Of a DNA stretch of 62,412 nt, positions 41,552 to 51,204 are shown piece by piece; the stretch's first letter is position 1, and each line of letters starts with the position of its first letter. The notes beneath the pieces were generated by a model, which had not been told where the DNA came from, made no database searches, and worked only from the letters and a program-made list of their open reading frames with translations. The stretch is taken from positions 1 to 62,412 of the forward strand of contig CAJOEN010000001.1 of NCBI GenBank assembly GCA_905233475.1, written 5' to 3'. The DNA is from an uncultured Bacteroidales bacterium (GTDB taxonomy: Bacteria; Bacteroidota; Bacteroidia; Bacteroidales; P3). A program made the translations under genes and the position numbers.

Positions 41552-43647
41552 TTTTCGGAATTTTTTGCGTAGTAACGGCGTCCGGCTTCCTCTTGTCTTG
41601 GTTCCGAAAAGTTCGACACTCGTTTAAGGTATCCTATAATACGTGTAAGGTAGTCAATATCAGTGCTTCCGCAGACCGGGCACTCTTTCAGATGACGTTT
41701 ATCGATATGTCCGCACTTGTTGCAGATGGTGTTGGGAATATTGAAAGTGAAATAGTTACAGCCTTCTTTTGCGGCTACACGTAGCAATTGACGATATTGG
41801 GCTTTGCTCAGGTGTTCGTCGAGGTTGAGGTGCAGTGCCGAACCTCCTGTTAGGTGGCTTATGTATTTTTCGCCGTGCAGACGGAATTTCTCTATCGGGT
41901 CGATATTTGTGTCTTCCACAATGTAGAAATAACTGTTGTAGCAGTCGCGGTGCACTTCGTATCCGTCCTCCTTGTCCCATTTGGCATGTTTTACACCAAC
42001 ATTTTCGGCGGGAATCATCTCGCAGTTGAACATCAGTTCATCGGTACGATATTTCTTGTTGTAGGTCTCAATCAGTCCAAGCACTTCCTGCACAAAAGCG
42101 GCATATTCGGGATTGTCGTTGATTTTCAGTTTCAAAAATTCGGCGGCTTCCACGATACCGTTCACGCCTATGGTGAGGTATTGCCTTGATATATTGATAA
42201 ATCCAGCGTCGAACAGCGGCAACATGCCTTTGGACTGCAGTTCCTTGAGATTTTCGTTGTAGGCAGTCTGAACCTTGTGGCAAAGATCTACCATCTCCTC
42301 AAGGAAAGTGAGGTAGTGCATATTGTTTTTCACAGCGTACTGCACACAGCGGTTGATGTTTATTGTAAGCACGCTTTTTGAGCCTGTGGACACCCCTCCG
42401 GCACCAAGAGTGTAGCTAAAGCCGTTGTCCTGAATTTCGTTGCGCAAACGACAGCACGACGACAGCGAGTCGGCGTTGTCGCTAAGATAGGTGAAGAACG
42501 AATGCCCTTCGGCGTACATCTCGGCAGTGAAATCGCCCCACTCCTTGTCAATAACATCCCCGTCTTTCGACAGCAAAGCCATAGTTTCCACAGGGAAAGT
42601 CAGCACACAACGCTGACGTTCGGCGTTGAACCATTTCATAAAACGTTTCTGTAGCCACGAAAGGCCATCCCAATCGGGTTGCGAGCCATCGGGGAAGTAA
42701 AATTCGCCAAACAGCGACTCGAAATAGTATTTGTCGTAGTAGGCCACATTCCAAAACACCGACTGGAAATTGCGTGCACCCGTAGGCTGGTTTATCGAAT
42801 AAACGATTTGCTCAAAGCAGTCGGTAATAACCTTGTCGATGGAGCGTCTCTTGATGGATAAATCAACTATCTCGTCGGCACGTTTGTAATAGTCCTTGCC
42901 GTATTCAAGCCCCACAAAATAGTTCATGTACATAAGGAACTCCGGTGTGGCGCAGGCTCCCGACAACATCGACGATACCATAAACACAAGGTTTATGAAG
43001 CCTCCACAGAACGAACGCAGGTTGGTAGGGGCTATGGAGTTGCCGCCAATGGGTTTGGTGCCCTCCAAAAGCCATGGATACATGGTGATGGAAGCGCAGT
43101 AGTTGGCCAACGAAGTCTCATCATTCTTGTATATAAAATGGTTGTTGAGGTAGTATATATATTTGTCAGCTAATTCCTTGCCGTACATCTCCTTGATACG
43201 GTCGGTAAGCAAACGACGGTTTATTCGTATAAAATTGGATTTGGGCAGTTCTCCGATGAGGGTAGCAATGTTTTTGCGTTCCACATTGGCATTGGCATCA
43301 AATTTGGAGCCGGTAGCCGCGTTGGAGGCGTTGCAGTAGTTAGAAAGAAACTCGAGTTTTTCGCGTGTTTCGCGGTCTTCGGTATGTTTCTGACGGTAAA
43401 GTATGTAATTTTTGGCCACAATGAAGTAACGTTCCGCCATAAGTGCGGTTTCCACCTGATCTTGGATCTCCTCCACAGTCATGTCGTTGCTTACGCGCAC
43501 ACGTCCGAGGATGGCTGCCAGCTCCTCCTCGGTGGCAAATCCGCCTGCAGCGAGAAAAGCCTTGCGTATAGCTGTTTTTATCTTATCGATGGAAAAGGCT
43601 TCGCGCCGTCCGTCTCTCTTTTTGATGAATAACTCCGTTGTTGCCAT
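41545..43647 (-). CDS. nrdD: Anaerobic ribonucleoside-triphosphate reductase
   Basis: A 700-residue class III ribonucleotide reductase, which makes deoxynucleotides without oxygen. The N-terminal ATP-cone (KKRDGRREAFSIDKIKTAIRKAF) is followed by the glycyl-radical enzyme barrel, and the C-terminus has a zinc site (CNKCGHIDKRHLKECPVCGS) and the glycyl-radical loop TRIIGYLKRVSNFSE. All elements are complete. It is the first gene of nrdDG, with a 150-nt leader from the promoter at 43796-43803. It marks an anaerobic or facultatively anaerobic host. Confidence 0.96.
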   Translation of the reverse strand: MATTELFIKKRDGRREAFSIDKIKTAIRKAFLAAGGFATEEELAAILGRVRVSNDMTVEEIQDQVETALMAERYFIVAKNYILYRQKHTEDRETREKLEFLSNYCNASNAATGSKFDANANVERKNIATLIGELPKSNFIRINRRLLTDRIKEMYGKELADKYIYYLNNHFIYKNDETSLANYCASITMYPWLLEGTKPIGGNSIAPTNLRSFCGGFINLVFMVSSMLSGACATPEFLMYMNYFVGLEYGKDYYKRADEIVDLSIKRRSIDKVITDCFEQIVYSINQPTGARNFQSVFWNVAYYDKYYFESLFGEFYFPDGSQPDWDGLSWLQKRFMKWFNAERQRCVLTFPVETMALLSKDGDVIDKEWGDFTAEMYAEGHSFFTYLSDNADSLSSCCRLRNEIQDNGFSYTLGAGGVSTGSKSVLTININRCVQYAVKNNMHYLTFLEEMVDLCHKVQTAYNENLKELQSKGMLPLFDAGFINISRQYLTIGVNGIVEAAEFLKLKINDNPEYAAFVQEVLGLIETYNKKYRTDELMFNCEMIPAENVGVKHAKWDKEDGYEVHRDCYNSYFYIVEDTNIDPIEKFRLHGEKYISHLTGGSALHLNLDEHLSKAQYRQLLRVAAKEGCNYFTFNIPNTICNKCGHIDKRHLKECPVCGSTDIDYLTRIIGYLKRVSNFSEPRQEEAGRRYYAKNSEKC

Positions 43648-44345
43648 AAAAATGTTTTCTATAAATGTTTATTTTTGATAATTTACTTTCCCAAGTGCTA
43701 TTTTTGATGTGAAACAGAGCCTTGTCGATTCCGAAAACGACTGCTGTTTATGTATCAACAAATTACGCTTAAAGCCCGTAAATACTACGTATTTGCAAAG
43801 TTACAAAATATACCTCTACCAACCAAATGTCCCCCTTTCCAAGTTTTCAACAAAGCAAACTTAATTATGACAAATCTGTCTCATTATTAACAAAAAACGA
43901 TATTTATGTTTTGTGAATAAAAAAAACAACTTTTTTAAAGATTTTTCACAACTTTTTCAATGTCAATATATTACCAATTTACAGGGACATTTCCATCTCC
44001 ACTAAACGTAAAATCACATGACTATAAGTTAGTTAGCACACTTCATTGGCATTATACATGACAAATTGGGATAAAAAGTCAAAGACATAATTAACCATAG
44101 AAAAGCTGATATACGAACAAACTTAAATTTTACCACCGAAGCACCGCATGTAAAACAATGCCATTGGTAGTTATCATGTATGAAAAAACACACAAATCGG
44201 CAATAGTTTATAAAAAAACTTTCAAAATCAAAAAAAAACACGTATCTTAGCACACTGTTTTGCGGCAATAAAAAAAACGCAAAATAGCACACAACACACT
44301 GTAAACGAATTATTTATTCTTAAAAACAAATATTAAGTACACACG
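43648..44345. other. 700-bp intergenic region between nrdD and the PorE-like gene
   Basis: It contains the nrdDG promoter (43796-43803, minus) and leader, then about 450 bp of AT-rich DNA without a convincing gene, and a weak TATCTTAG box (44243-44250) before the PorE-like gene. An 87-codon minus-strand frame (44029-44292) has no protein-like composition, so I do not call it. I see no repeats or strong hairpins. Confidence 0.55.
43796..43803 (-). promoter_or_regulatory. -7 promoter box of nrdDG
   Basis: The minus strand reads TAACTTTG followed by CA, a match to TAnnTTTG, about 150 bp upstream of nrdD. Confidence 0.55.
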
Positions 44346-47012
44346 ATGAAAAATTTCAAAAAGGGAATATTTGTATTGGCATTGGCCGTTTTGTATGCAT
44401 TGTCGGGCTATTCGCAATCGAAAAGCATAACACAGAAAGCCGACGAGCTTTTCCAGCAAAAAAAATACATCGAAGCTGCTGAAAAATACGAGACAGCATT
44501 CAAATCGATAAAATCGAACCGTGCCGAAAAGAACCGCGTGCTCTTCCAAATGGCCGAATGTTACCGTTTTATGAACTATTACGACAAGGCCATACGCTAT
44601 TACAAACGTCTCGTGTCGAACAAATACTACACTTCGGAACCAAAGATATATCTGTATCTGGCCGAAATGTATCGTTTTTCGGTGGTTGATAACAATATAG
44701 AGCTTGCCGACCAATACTACGATGAATATCTAAAATTGGTACCGGGCGACGAATACGGCACCGAACGCAAGTCCTCTCTGAAGCTGATTGCCAAAATGTA
44801 CCGCGAACGCACTCGCCACGTAATAGACTCGGTGCCGCAGTGGAATACCAAATACAACGACTGGATGCTGAACTTTTTCGGCAATGACACAAACACTATA
44901 GTTTTCTCATCATCACGCATAAATGACGATGACGCCCGCAAGGACGAATGGACAGGTGAGGCTTTCTCCTCGATATACTATCAAACCAAAGACCGCAAAG
45001 GCAACTGGATGGATCTCCAGCTTATCGACGGCGAAGCGGGAATTATCAACACCCAGGCTAATGAAAGCGAGGCAAGTGCCACCGCCGACGGCAACATTGT
45101 ATTCTTTACTCGATGCGCCGTTATAGAACACCGCGAAAACAACTGTCAGGTTTACGTTACAGTACGCGTGCAACCCGAACAGGACAAAAAAGGCAAAAAG
45201 AAATCCAAAAAGGACGAAAATAACGAACCCGAACAGGAATGGTCAAATCCCAAACTCGTTTATTTGGGCGACACCACATACAGCCACATGCACCCCTGCA
45301 TAACACCCGATGGACTAACACTTTACTTCTCTTCCGACATGCCCGACGGTTTCGGCGACTATGACCTTTGGATGGCAAAACGCGCCTCCTTAAACGATTC
45401 TTTCGGCACACCGGTGAACCTCGGCGGAAAAATCAACACCCCGGGTAGAGAAGTATTCCCCACCCTCAACCAAGACTCGGTGCTGTACTTCTCCTCCAAC
45501 GGCTTGCCCGGCATAGGCGGCCTCGACCTTTTCCGTGCCATACCAAAAGGAAACTCGTGGGAAAAAGTGGAAAACCTTGGCGTTCCTATCAACTCATCTT
45601 TCGACGAGTTTGGAATAATTTATTTTCCCAATACCGGTGCCGACTACAACGAGCACGGTTATTTCACCTCCAACCGATATGTGCCCGACCCACACAACAA
45701 AAACACCGAATTCAAAGGCAAACGTCTGCCCGACCTGCAATACGACCATTTCTCGTTTTTCCTGCCTCCACTGCTGTACAGCATAGAAGGTACTGTCAGA
45801 GACGAAAAATCCATGCAACTTATGCGCGGTGTAAAAGTGCGTTTGGTAGGCTCCGATGGCACAGAATACGAAGAAACCACCGACAAAGCCGGGTTCTACC
45901 GTTTTGGCAAAGACAAAATCAAACGCAACATAATTTACAAAATGTACCTCTCCAAGGTAGACTATTTCAGCGTGGAAGGCTCGGAAAGCACCTACGGTTA
46001 CAACACCGATAAGGAACTGGTACACAATTTCCGTATGGAACCCGTTCCTAAACAACCCGTTACCCTTCCGGAAATACGCTACGACCTTGCCAAATGGGAT
46101 TTGCAGGAACAATATCAGGACTCGCTGATGGACCTTTACCTTATATTGGTGAACAACCCCAACCTTGTGATAGAGATACGCTCGCACACCGACTGCCGCC
46201 CGTTTATACGTCTCACAAACGACACCCTGTCACAACGCCGTGCGCAATCGGTTGTGGACTACCTAATATCAAGAGGCATAGAACCGGAACGTCTTGTGGC
46301 CAAAGGCTACGGCGAACGTGTGCCACGTGAAATGGAAAAAGACATGATGGTGAAAGGATACCTGTTCAAGAAAGGTACGGTACTCGAATGTGAGTACGTG
46401 AAACGCCTGCCGCAACCACAACAGGAAGTGGCACACCAACTAAACCGCCGCACCGATTTCGTGATACTCCGCACCGACTTCGTATCGAAAAAACTTATCA
46501 ATAATATGGCTTCCGACGTGGCTACCGTTAAAGAAACCGAGGACGGTAAAATTATCGACCTTGTGAATAAACCCACCGAAGAAAATGAAGAGCTGGAACC
46601 CTCCATCATACACGATGAGGCTGTGGTACCTGTTACCATGATACACTCCACCAAAGGCGAAGTAACGGCTATTGTAAACGGAAGTGCCGTAACAATGCTT
46701 ATCGACGAGCGTTTCAACGAGGCTCTGGCAATATCGTGGGAAGAGGCAATGAACTTCCTCTACAAACGTCGTATCAACAAAGAAGACTTCCCCGAACGCG
46801 ACAACTCTTTCGACCCCGAAGGTAATATCCTCGACAAATCTATTGTGATACTGAAAAGCGTACAAATAGGCCAAAACCGCCTTGAAAAAGTGGAAGCCGT
46901 TGTGCTTAAAAACGCTCCCGGCAACTTTGTTATAAACCGCGTTGGACTTAACGAGTTCGGTAAATACGAATTCAACAAGCAAAAGGCTCGCCTAACTTTC
47001 ATAGACGATTGA
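44346..47012 (+). CDS. PorE-like OmpA-family protein (TPR, propeller, regulatory-like and OmpA domains) with a degenerate retropepsin-like tail
   Basis: An 888-residue exported protein (signal peptide ending near GYSQ). Domain order: TPR repeats (about 24-150, YIEAAEKYETAFKSI, YYDKAIRYYKRLV), a PD40 beta-propeller (about 180-470, LYFSSDMPDGFGDYDLW, LYFSSNGLPGIGGLDLF), a CarboxypepD_reg-like domain (about 477-545), and an OmpA domain (about 576-715, IEIRSHTDCR, LSQRRAQSVVDYL, GYGE) for peptidoglycan binding. This is the PorE layout, a T9SS envelope component. A C-terminal extension (about 764-885) resembles retropepsin-like aspartic proteases, but the DTGAS active-site motif reads DERFN (Asp787). 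The last part VEAVVLKNAPGNFVINRVGL likewise aligns only loosely. Confidence 0.82.
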   Translation: MKNFKKGIFVLALAVLYALSGYSQSKSITQKADELFQQKKYIEAAEKYETAFKSIKSNRAEKNRVLFQMAECYRFMNYYDKAIRYYKRLVSNKYYTSEPKIYLYLAEMYRFSVVDNNIELADQYYDEYLKLVPGDEYGTERKSSLKLIAKMYRERTRHVIDSVPQWNTKYNDWMLNFFGNDTNTIVFSSSRINDDDARKDEWTGEAFSSIYYQTKDRKGNWMDLQLIDGEAGIINTQANESEASATADGNIVFFTRCAVIEHRENNCQVYVTVRVQPEQDKKGKKKSKKDENNEPEQEWSNPKLVYLGDTTYSHMHPCITPDGLTLYFSSDMPDGFGDYDLWMAKRASLNDSFGTPVNLGGKINTPGREVFPTLNQDSVLYFSSNGLPGIGGLDLFRAIPKGNSWEKVENLGVPINSSFDEFGIIYFPNTGADYNEHGYFTSNRYVPDPHNKNTEFKGKRLPDLQYDHFSFFLPPLLYSIEGTVRDEKSMQLMRGVKVRLVGSDGTEYEETTDKAGFYRFGKDKIKRNIIYKMYLSKVDYFSVEGSESTYGYNTDKELVHNFRMEPVPKQPVTLPEIRYDLAKWDLQEQYQDSLMDLYLILVNNPNLVIEIRSHTDCRPFIRLTNDTLSQRRAQSVVDYLISRGIEPERLVAKGYGERVPREMEKDMMVKGYLFKKGTVLECEYVKRLPQPQQEVAHQLNRRTDFVILRTDFVSKKLINNMASDVATVKETEDGKIIDLVNKPTEENEELEPSIIHDEAVVPVTMIHSTKGEVTAIVNGSAVTMLIDERFNEALAISWEEAMNFLYKRRINKEDFPERDNSFDPEGNILDKSIVILKSVQIGQNRLEKVEAVVLKNAPGNFVINRVGLNEFGKYEFNKQKARLTFIDD

Positions 47013-47047
47013 CAATGCATTTTATTTATTATAACCATTTTTAACGG

Positions 47048-47086
47048 ACATCTCCGACACCTTTGCCGGAGATGTTTGTTTTTTGT
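47048..47086 (+). terminator. Terminator after the PorE-like gene
   Basis: ACATCTCCG (47048-47056) pairs with CGGAGATGT (47067-47075), followed by TTGTTTTTTG. Confidence 0.75.
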
Positions 47087-47101
47087 TGAAAAACGAACGA
47101 T

Positions 47102-48019
47102 ATGCCTCCCCTATTGACAATACTCGGCCCCACAGCCTGCGGCAAAACGCATATAGCCGTAGAAGTAGCCTATCGCCTTGACGGTGAAATAATTAGTGCC
47201 GATTCGAGGCAGGTATTCCGCAGAATGGACATAGGTACCGGCAAAGACCTGATGGAATACCGTATCCACGATACCGAAATACCTTACCACCTGATAGATA
47301 TTTGCGAACCCGGGTATGAATACAGCGCAGGAGAATTTTACCGCGATTTCTGGCGGGTGTACGACCTGTTGCAAACCAAGGGCAAAACTCCTGTACTATG
47401 CGGAGGAACAGGACTCTATATCGAATCGGTATTGTTGCAATACCCCTTTGCCTTTGTTCCCGAAAACACTGAACTTCGCCAACGTCTATCATCACAAAGC
47501 GACGAACAACTGACACAACTGCTGCAAACCTACATAAAACTACACAACCACACCGACACCGAATCCCGCGACAGACTCCTACGGGCCATAGAAATACAAG
47601 AATACCAAAAACATCACCCTCTCGAGCTACGTACTGATTTCAAGTATGTTACCTTTGGAATAACATACCCGAGGGAAACCATTATGAAGCGCATACGCCA
47701 ACGCCTTGAAGAAAGATTGGAATCGGGAATGATAGATGAGGTTAAATCTCTGATTGACAATGATGTATCGCCTGAGCGTTTGCAACGGTACGGTTTGGAA
47801 TACCGCTATGTAACGCAATATCTGCAAAAGCAGCTAACCTACTCGCAAATGCTTGAATTGCTGAACATTGCCATACGCCAGTTTGCAAAACGCCAAATGA
47901 CTTGGTTCCGACACATGGAAAAAAGCAAAGGCATATCCATCAATTGGATAAACCCCGACATGGATTTTGAGGAAAAAGTCAGCCTTATTATAGAGACGTA
48001 TAAAAGCTATACCTACTAA
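47102..48019 (+). CDS. miaA: tRNA dimethylallyltransferase
   Basis: A 305-residue enzyme that prenylates A37 in tRNAs reading UNN codons. The P-loop LGPTACGKTHIAVEVA, the substrate motif EIISADSRQVFRRMDIGTGKD, YSAGEFYRDF and LCGGTGLYIESVL, plus the C-terminal RQFAKRQMTWFR, are diagnostic. Complete and of normal length. It follows the PorE-like gene terminator; a weak AATTCCTT/AAGGAATT hairpin at 48054-48076 follows the gene. Confidence 0.96.
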   Translation: MPPLLTILGPTACGKTHIAVEVAYRLDGEIISADSRQVFRRMDIGTGKDLMEYRIHDTEIPYHLIDICEPGYEYSAGEFYRDFWRVYDLLQTKGKTPVLCGGTGLYIESVLLQYPFAFVPENTELRQRLSSQSDEQLTQLLQTYIKLHNHTDTESRDRLLRAIEIQEYQKHHPLELRTDFKYVTFGITYPRETIMKRIRQRLEERLESGMIDEVKSLIDNDVSPERLQRYGLEYRYVTQYLQKQLTYSQMLELLNIAIRQFAKRQMTWFRHMEKSKGISINWINPDMDFEEKVSLIIETYKSYTY

Positions 48020-48109
48020 CTCAACAACTCCTAAATTACATAAATCAATGACTAATTCCTTATTTAACAAGGAATTCACTATCACTACAACTACCTAATT
48101 ATGACTGAT

Positions 48110-48535
48110 TTAGAGTTGAAAAAGCACTGGCAAGTTATACTGAACACGTACCGGCTTGCCACGTTGAGTGCCGGGTTTCCAGAGTGGCATATTGCGAACC
48201 ATGCGTAATACTTCCTCGTCGCAGCCGCCACCAATGCCTCGTATCACTTTTGCACTGGATATTGAACCGTCTTTTTCAACAACAAAAGATACAAACACCC
48301 TTCCGGTAATTTTTTCTTTTTTGGCTTGTTCGGGGTATTGGATATTGTTGGCAATGTATTTGTAAAGAGCTTCATCGCCACCAGGGAATTCCGGCATTTT
48401 TTCAACAACAACAAACAAAGCGTCGTCAACGGTTACCTCACGGTAATTGCTGTTGGATTTTGTGTCATCGGTTTGTGCCTGCAAGGAGAAGACGACTCCT
48501 GCGCACAAGGCTAAAAATAAAACTGCTTTTTTCAT
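48110..48535 (-). CDS. TonB C-terminal domain protein (energy transducer-like)
   Basis: A 141-residue exported protein (signal peptide ending FSLQAQ) whose body is one TonB_C domain: MPEFPGGDEALYKYIANNIQYP, GRVFVSFVVEKDGSI, GGCDEEVLRMVRNMPLWKPGTQRG. In TonB this domain contacts TonB boxes of outer membrane receptors, but here the membrane-spanning N-terminus is replaced by a cleavable signal, so it cannot work as a classical TonB. It follows the phosphoesterase gene (44 bp) on the minus strand and may be the last gene of that unit. Confidence 0.88.
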   Translation of the reverse strand: MKKAVLFLALCAGVVFSLQAQTDDTKSNSNYREVTVDDALFVVVEKMPEFPGGDEALYKYIANNIQYPEQAKKEKITGRVFVSFVVEKDGSISSAKVIRGIGGGCDEEVLRMVRNMPLWKPGTQRGKPVRVQYNLPVLFQL

Positions 48536-48579
48536 ATTTTCGATATTTTTTATTTGTGTATAATTGTCAATTCATAAAT

Positions 48580-49677
48580 TCATAAACTCTTAACTTTCAC
48601 CACCACATATTCGCTTTTGGTTCCTATGCGGAATTTCCCGCCCCAAATGCCAAGTCCCGACGAAATATAATAGCCTGTTTTGCCACGTTGATACCGTCCG
48701 TAAGCTTTTTCATATAGCAAATCGGTAATAATGTTGAGTGGAAACAACTGTCCGTAGTGCGTGTGTCCGCTGAACTGGAAATCCACTCCGGCCTGCTCTG
48801 CCTGCTCAAGGTTGTAGGGCTGATGGTCGAGAAGTAGTATGTATTTGCTTATATCTTGGTTATCAAGTATTTGAGTGACAGTTTTTCGGTTTGGGACGCT
48901 ACGGTCGTTGCGTCCGGCTATAAGCAGGTCGTCGCCGAAAGGCACACAAGTGTCGATAAGCAGGTTTATGTCCGCCTTGCGGTAGAAATCCACGGACTTA
49001 CCGATTCCCGAAATATATTCGTGGTTGCCTAAACAAGCGTACACAGGGGCATTGAGTCGGTGAAACTCTTCGTACATCCGTTGCTCGTTCACAGGGTGAG
49101 TGCTTATGTCGATAATGTCGCCGGCAATCAGCACAAGGTCAGCGTTTTCGGCATTAAGCATATCAATCCATTTGGCCAAAGTACCTCGCTGGTTATGGTA
49201 TCCGATATGCAAGTCGCTAAGCATAAGCACTTTGTAGGAACGACTAAGTTTCTTTTCTGTTTTAACATCAAGTGCTATACGGTATTTATGGTAATAGCGG
49301 ATATTTCCGTAAAGGAATACGGCAAACACCATTCCAGCCACTATCAGTGTACCTTTCAAAGAGTTGAACATCAGTTCTTTGGGCATCACATGCGTAAGTC
49401 GCAGTATGTCCATCAAAAGGAAAATCATCAAAAGGTAGAGCAGTATGAAAAACCACGAGGTTGTAATTTCGTAAAGTAGTGCAGCAATGGTTATTGGCAT
49501 TTTGTCGAGACCGATTACGAAACTCAAAAACATTGCCAAAACAAGTACTACGGCAAGCGAGACGGCCACAACTTTGCCTACTGTTCCGAAAGGCAGAATG
49601 TACCAAATACGGAACATAACGTATGCCAAAGCCGCAATTACCAAAGCTAAAAACAAGTATATCATAGTTTTATTCAT
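48580..49677 (-). CDS. Membrane-anchored calcineurin-like metallophosphoesterase
   Basis: A 365-residue protein with four N-terminal membrane segments (about 1-120) and a C-terminal phosphoesterase domain. Metal-binding motifs occur in order: MLSDLHIGYH (DxH), LIAGDIID (GD), CLGNHEYI (GNHE) and FSGHTHYGQLF (GHTH). This is the YkuE/YaeI type, acting near the membrane on phospholipid or nucleotide phosphodiesters; the substrate is not set by sequence. Cotranscription with the permease gene 21 bp upstream is likely. Confidence 0.92.
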   Translation of the reverse strand: MNKTMIYLFLALVIAALAYVMFRIWYILPFGTVGKVVAVSLAVVLVLAMFLSFVIGLDKMPITIAALLYEITTSWFFILLYLLMIFLLMDILRLTHVMPKELMFNSLKGTLIVAGMVFAVFLYGNIRYYHKYRIALDVKTEKKLSRSYKVLMLSDLHIGYHNQRGTLAKWIDMLNAENADLVLIAGDIIDISTHPVNEQRMYEEFHRLNAPVYACLGNHEYISGIGKSVDFYRKADINLLIDTCVPFGDDLLIAGRNDRSVPNRKTVTQILDNQDISKYILLLDHQPYNLEQAEQAGVDFQFSGHTHYGQLFPLNIITDLLYEKAYGRYQRGKTGYYISSGLGIWGGKFRIGTKSEYVVVKVKSL

Positions 49678-49698
49678 TTTGCAAGATTCCGAATGAAT

Positions 49699-50964
49699 TT
49701 ATTTGTTTTTTACATCGAGGGCATCGCGAATGCCGTTGCCTACAAGCATGAAAGCCAGCACTATAACCATAATGGCAAAACCCGGCAAAAGAGCGAGATA
49801 GGCCGAGTCGAGAAGAATGTAACCATAGTTTTCCTTAACCATAGTTCCCCACGACGGCATAGGCGGTTGTACACCAATGCCAAGGAAACTCAATCCGGCC
49901 TCCAAAAGTATTGCCGAAGCAAAATTGGAAGCAGCTATCACCACCACTGCACCAAGCACATTGGGCAGTATATGTTTGAAAATGATACGGAAAGTACGGT
50001 AACCCAAAGCCCTTGCCGCCTCCACATACTCTTTTTCGCGTATGCCAAGCACCTGTCCGCGCACAACACGAGCTATATCCACCCACATGGTAAGTCCCAC
50101 AGCCACAAACACTTGCCAAAAGCCTTTGCCTAAAACAAATGTTATGGCTATAACAAGCAACACAGTGGGTATCGACCATACCACATTGATAACCCACATG
50201 ATAAGGCTATCCACCCAACCGCCGTAGTAAGCCCCCAAAGCCCCCAAAGTAATGCCTATCAGCAGGGCAATGACAATGGCAATGAAACCTACCGAGAGAC
50301 TGACACGGCTTCCTATCATGATCTGACTGAGTACGTCGCGGCCATAGCCGTCGGTGCCGAGAACGAAAGTACGGGTACGTATATTATTGTTACGCACATA
50401 GTTACGTAAAGTTTCCACATCGTAGGTGTGGCGTTGGCCTTGAAGGTCGTAAAATATGGTTTTGTTGTTTTTACAAGTAATTGGTTTACTGAGATTTACA
50501 GCAAAGGCAATGTCGGCAAGGGCAAAACGTTTTATTTCTCCGTCGTTTGGGGTGGAGCCGGTATAGGTCTCAACACGCAGACTGTCTGCATAAAAGGTGT
50601 ATTTGTGTATGGGATATGCGTAGTAGCTGAGCGGTTTGCCGTGAATCATCTTGGAAATGAAAGAAACACTCTCGTTTGCGGTATTCTCCTCAACACAAAG
50701 GAAAGTGGCTGTGGAACCCGGTTTCAGCGCCGCCAGCTCCAAATACTGCTGGTTGCAATAAGGGGTACTGTCGGGAGTTATGGAGTAACCCAAAATGGCT
50801 ATCACAACAAACAGCACTATGACCACAAGGCTTGTCATGGCCATTTTGTTTTTTTTGAAACGTAGCCACACCTCCTTATTGAGCGACACTCCGCCCTCGG
50901 TATCGGCCACCGAATTGCGTAGTTTCTGCCCGAAAAATCGTCCGAAAAATCTTCTTTCAGTCAT
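49699..50964 (-). CDS. ABC transporter permease, oligopeptide/nickel DppC type
   Basis: A 421-residue inner membrane permease of the binding-protein-dependent type. It carries the DppC N-terminal region (SLNKEVWLRFKKNKMAMTSLVVIVL), then a long extracytoplasmic insert (about 60-200), then the transport core with LGTDGYGRDVLSQIMIGSRVSL, LIMWVINVVWSIPTVLLVIAI, and the EAA loop EAARALGYRTFRIIFKHILPN. The insert makes it longer than the usual ~300 residues. No partner permease (DppB), ATPases or binding protein are adjacent, so it must pair with genes elsewhere. Peptide uptake is the default inference. Confidence 0.92.
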   Translation of the reverse strand: MTERRFFGRFFGQKLRNSVADTEGGVSLNKEVWLRFKKNKMAMTSLVVIVLFVVIAILGYSITPDSTPYCNQQYLELAALKPGSTATFLCVEENTANESVSFISKMIHGKPLSYYAYPIHKYTFYADSLRVETYTGSTPNDGEIKRFALADIAFAVNLSKPITCKNNKTIFYDLQGQRHTYDVETLRNYVRNNNIRTRTFVLGTDGYGRDVLSQIMIGSRVSLSVGFIAIVIALLIGITLGALGAYYGGWVDSLIMWVINVVWSIPTVLLVIAITFVLGKGFWQVFVAVGLTMWVDIARVVRGQVLGIREKEYVEAARALGYRTFRIIFKHILPNVLGAVVVIAASNFASAILLEAGLSFLGIGVQPPMPSWGTMVKENYGYILLDSAYLALLPGFAIMVIVLAFMLVGNGIRDALDVKNK

Positions 50965-51004
50965 TAAAAATCTGTAAATAAGGATATTATATATTCAAAA
51001 CATA

Positions 51005-51121
51005 GTGTTTATAAAAAACAAATATACGATTTTTCTTTTAATTGTAATAGTTTTCGGAATGTCCGACATCGCCTTGTGGAGCTACACCAGCAATTACGAC
51101 CTACGCGAAAACATCGGATGA
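51005..51121 (+). CDS. Possible 38-residue membrane peptide
   Basis: From GTG 51005 a short frame encodes (M)FIKNKYTIFLLIVIVFGMSD and ends DLRENIG. It has one hydrophobic segment after basic residues, and its later codons are GC-rich and coding-like (GACATCGCCTTGTGGAGC). It could be a small membrane protein or the 3' tail of a lost gene. No promoter box precedes it. Speculative. Confidence 0.3.
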   Translation: MFIKNKYTIFLLIVIVFGMSDIALWSYTSNYDLRENIG

Positions 51122-51204
51122 GATGATACAAGGTCATTGCGGTATTTTTTTGTGTTTTACGTTTTTTTTTTGTAACTTTACCAAATAATTCACACCTTAC
51201 AGTT

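Noticed and set aside
44029-44292. 87-residue minus-strand frame in the nrdD/PorE-like gap
   Set aside because: Phe/Tyr/Cys-rich translation of AT-rich DNA with no start signal or family.
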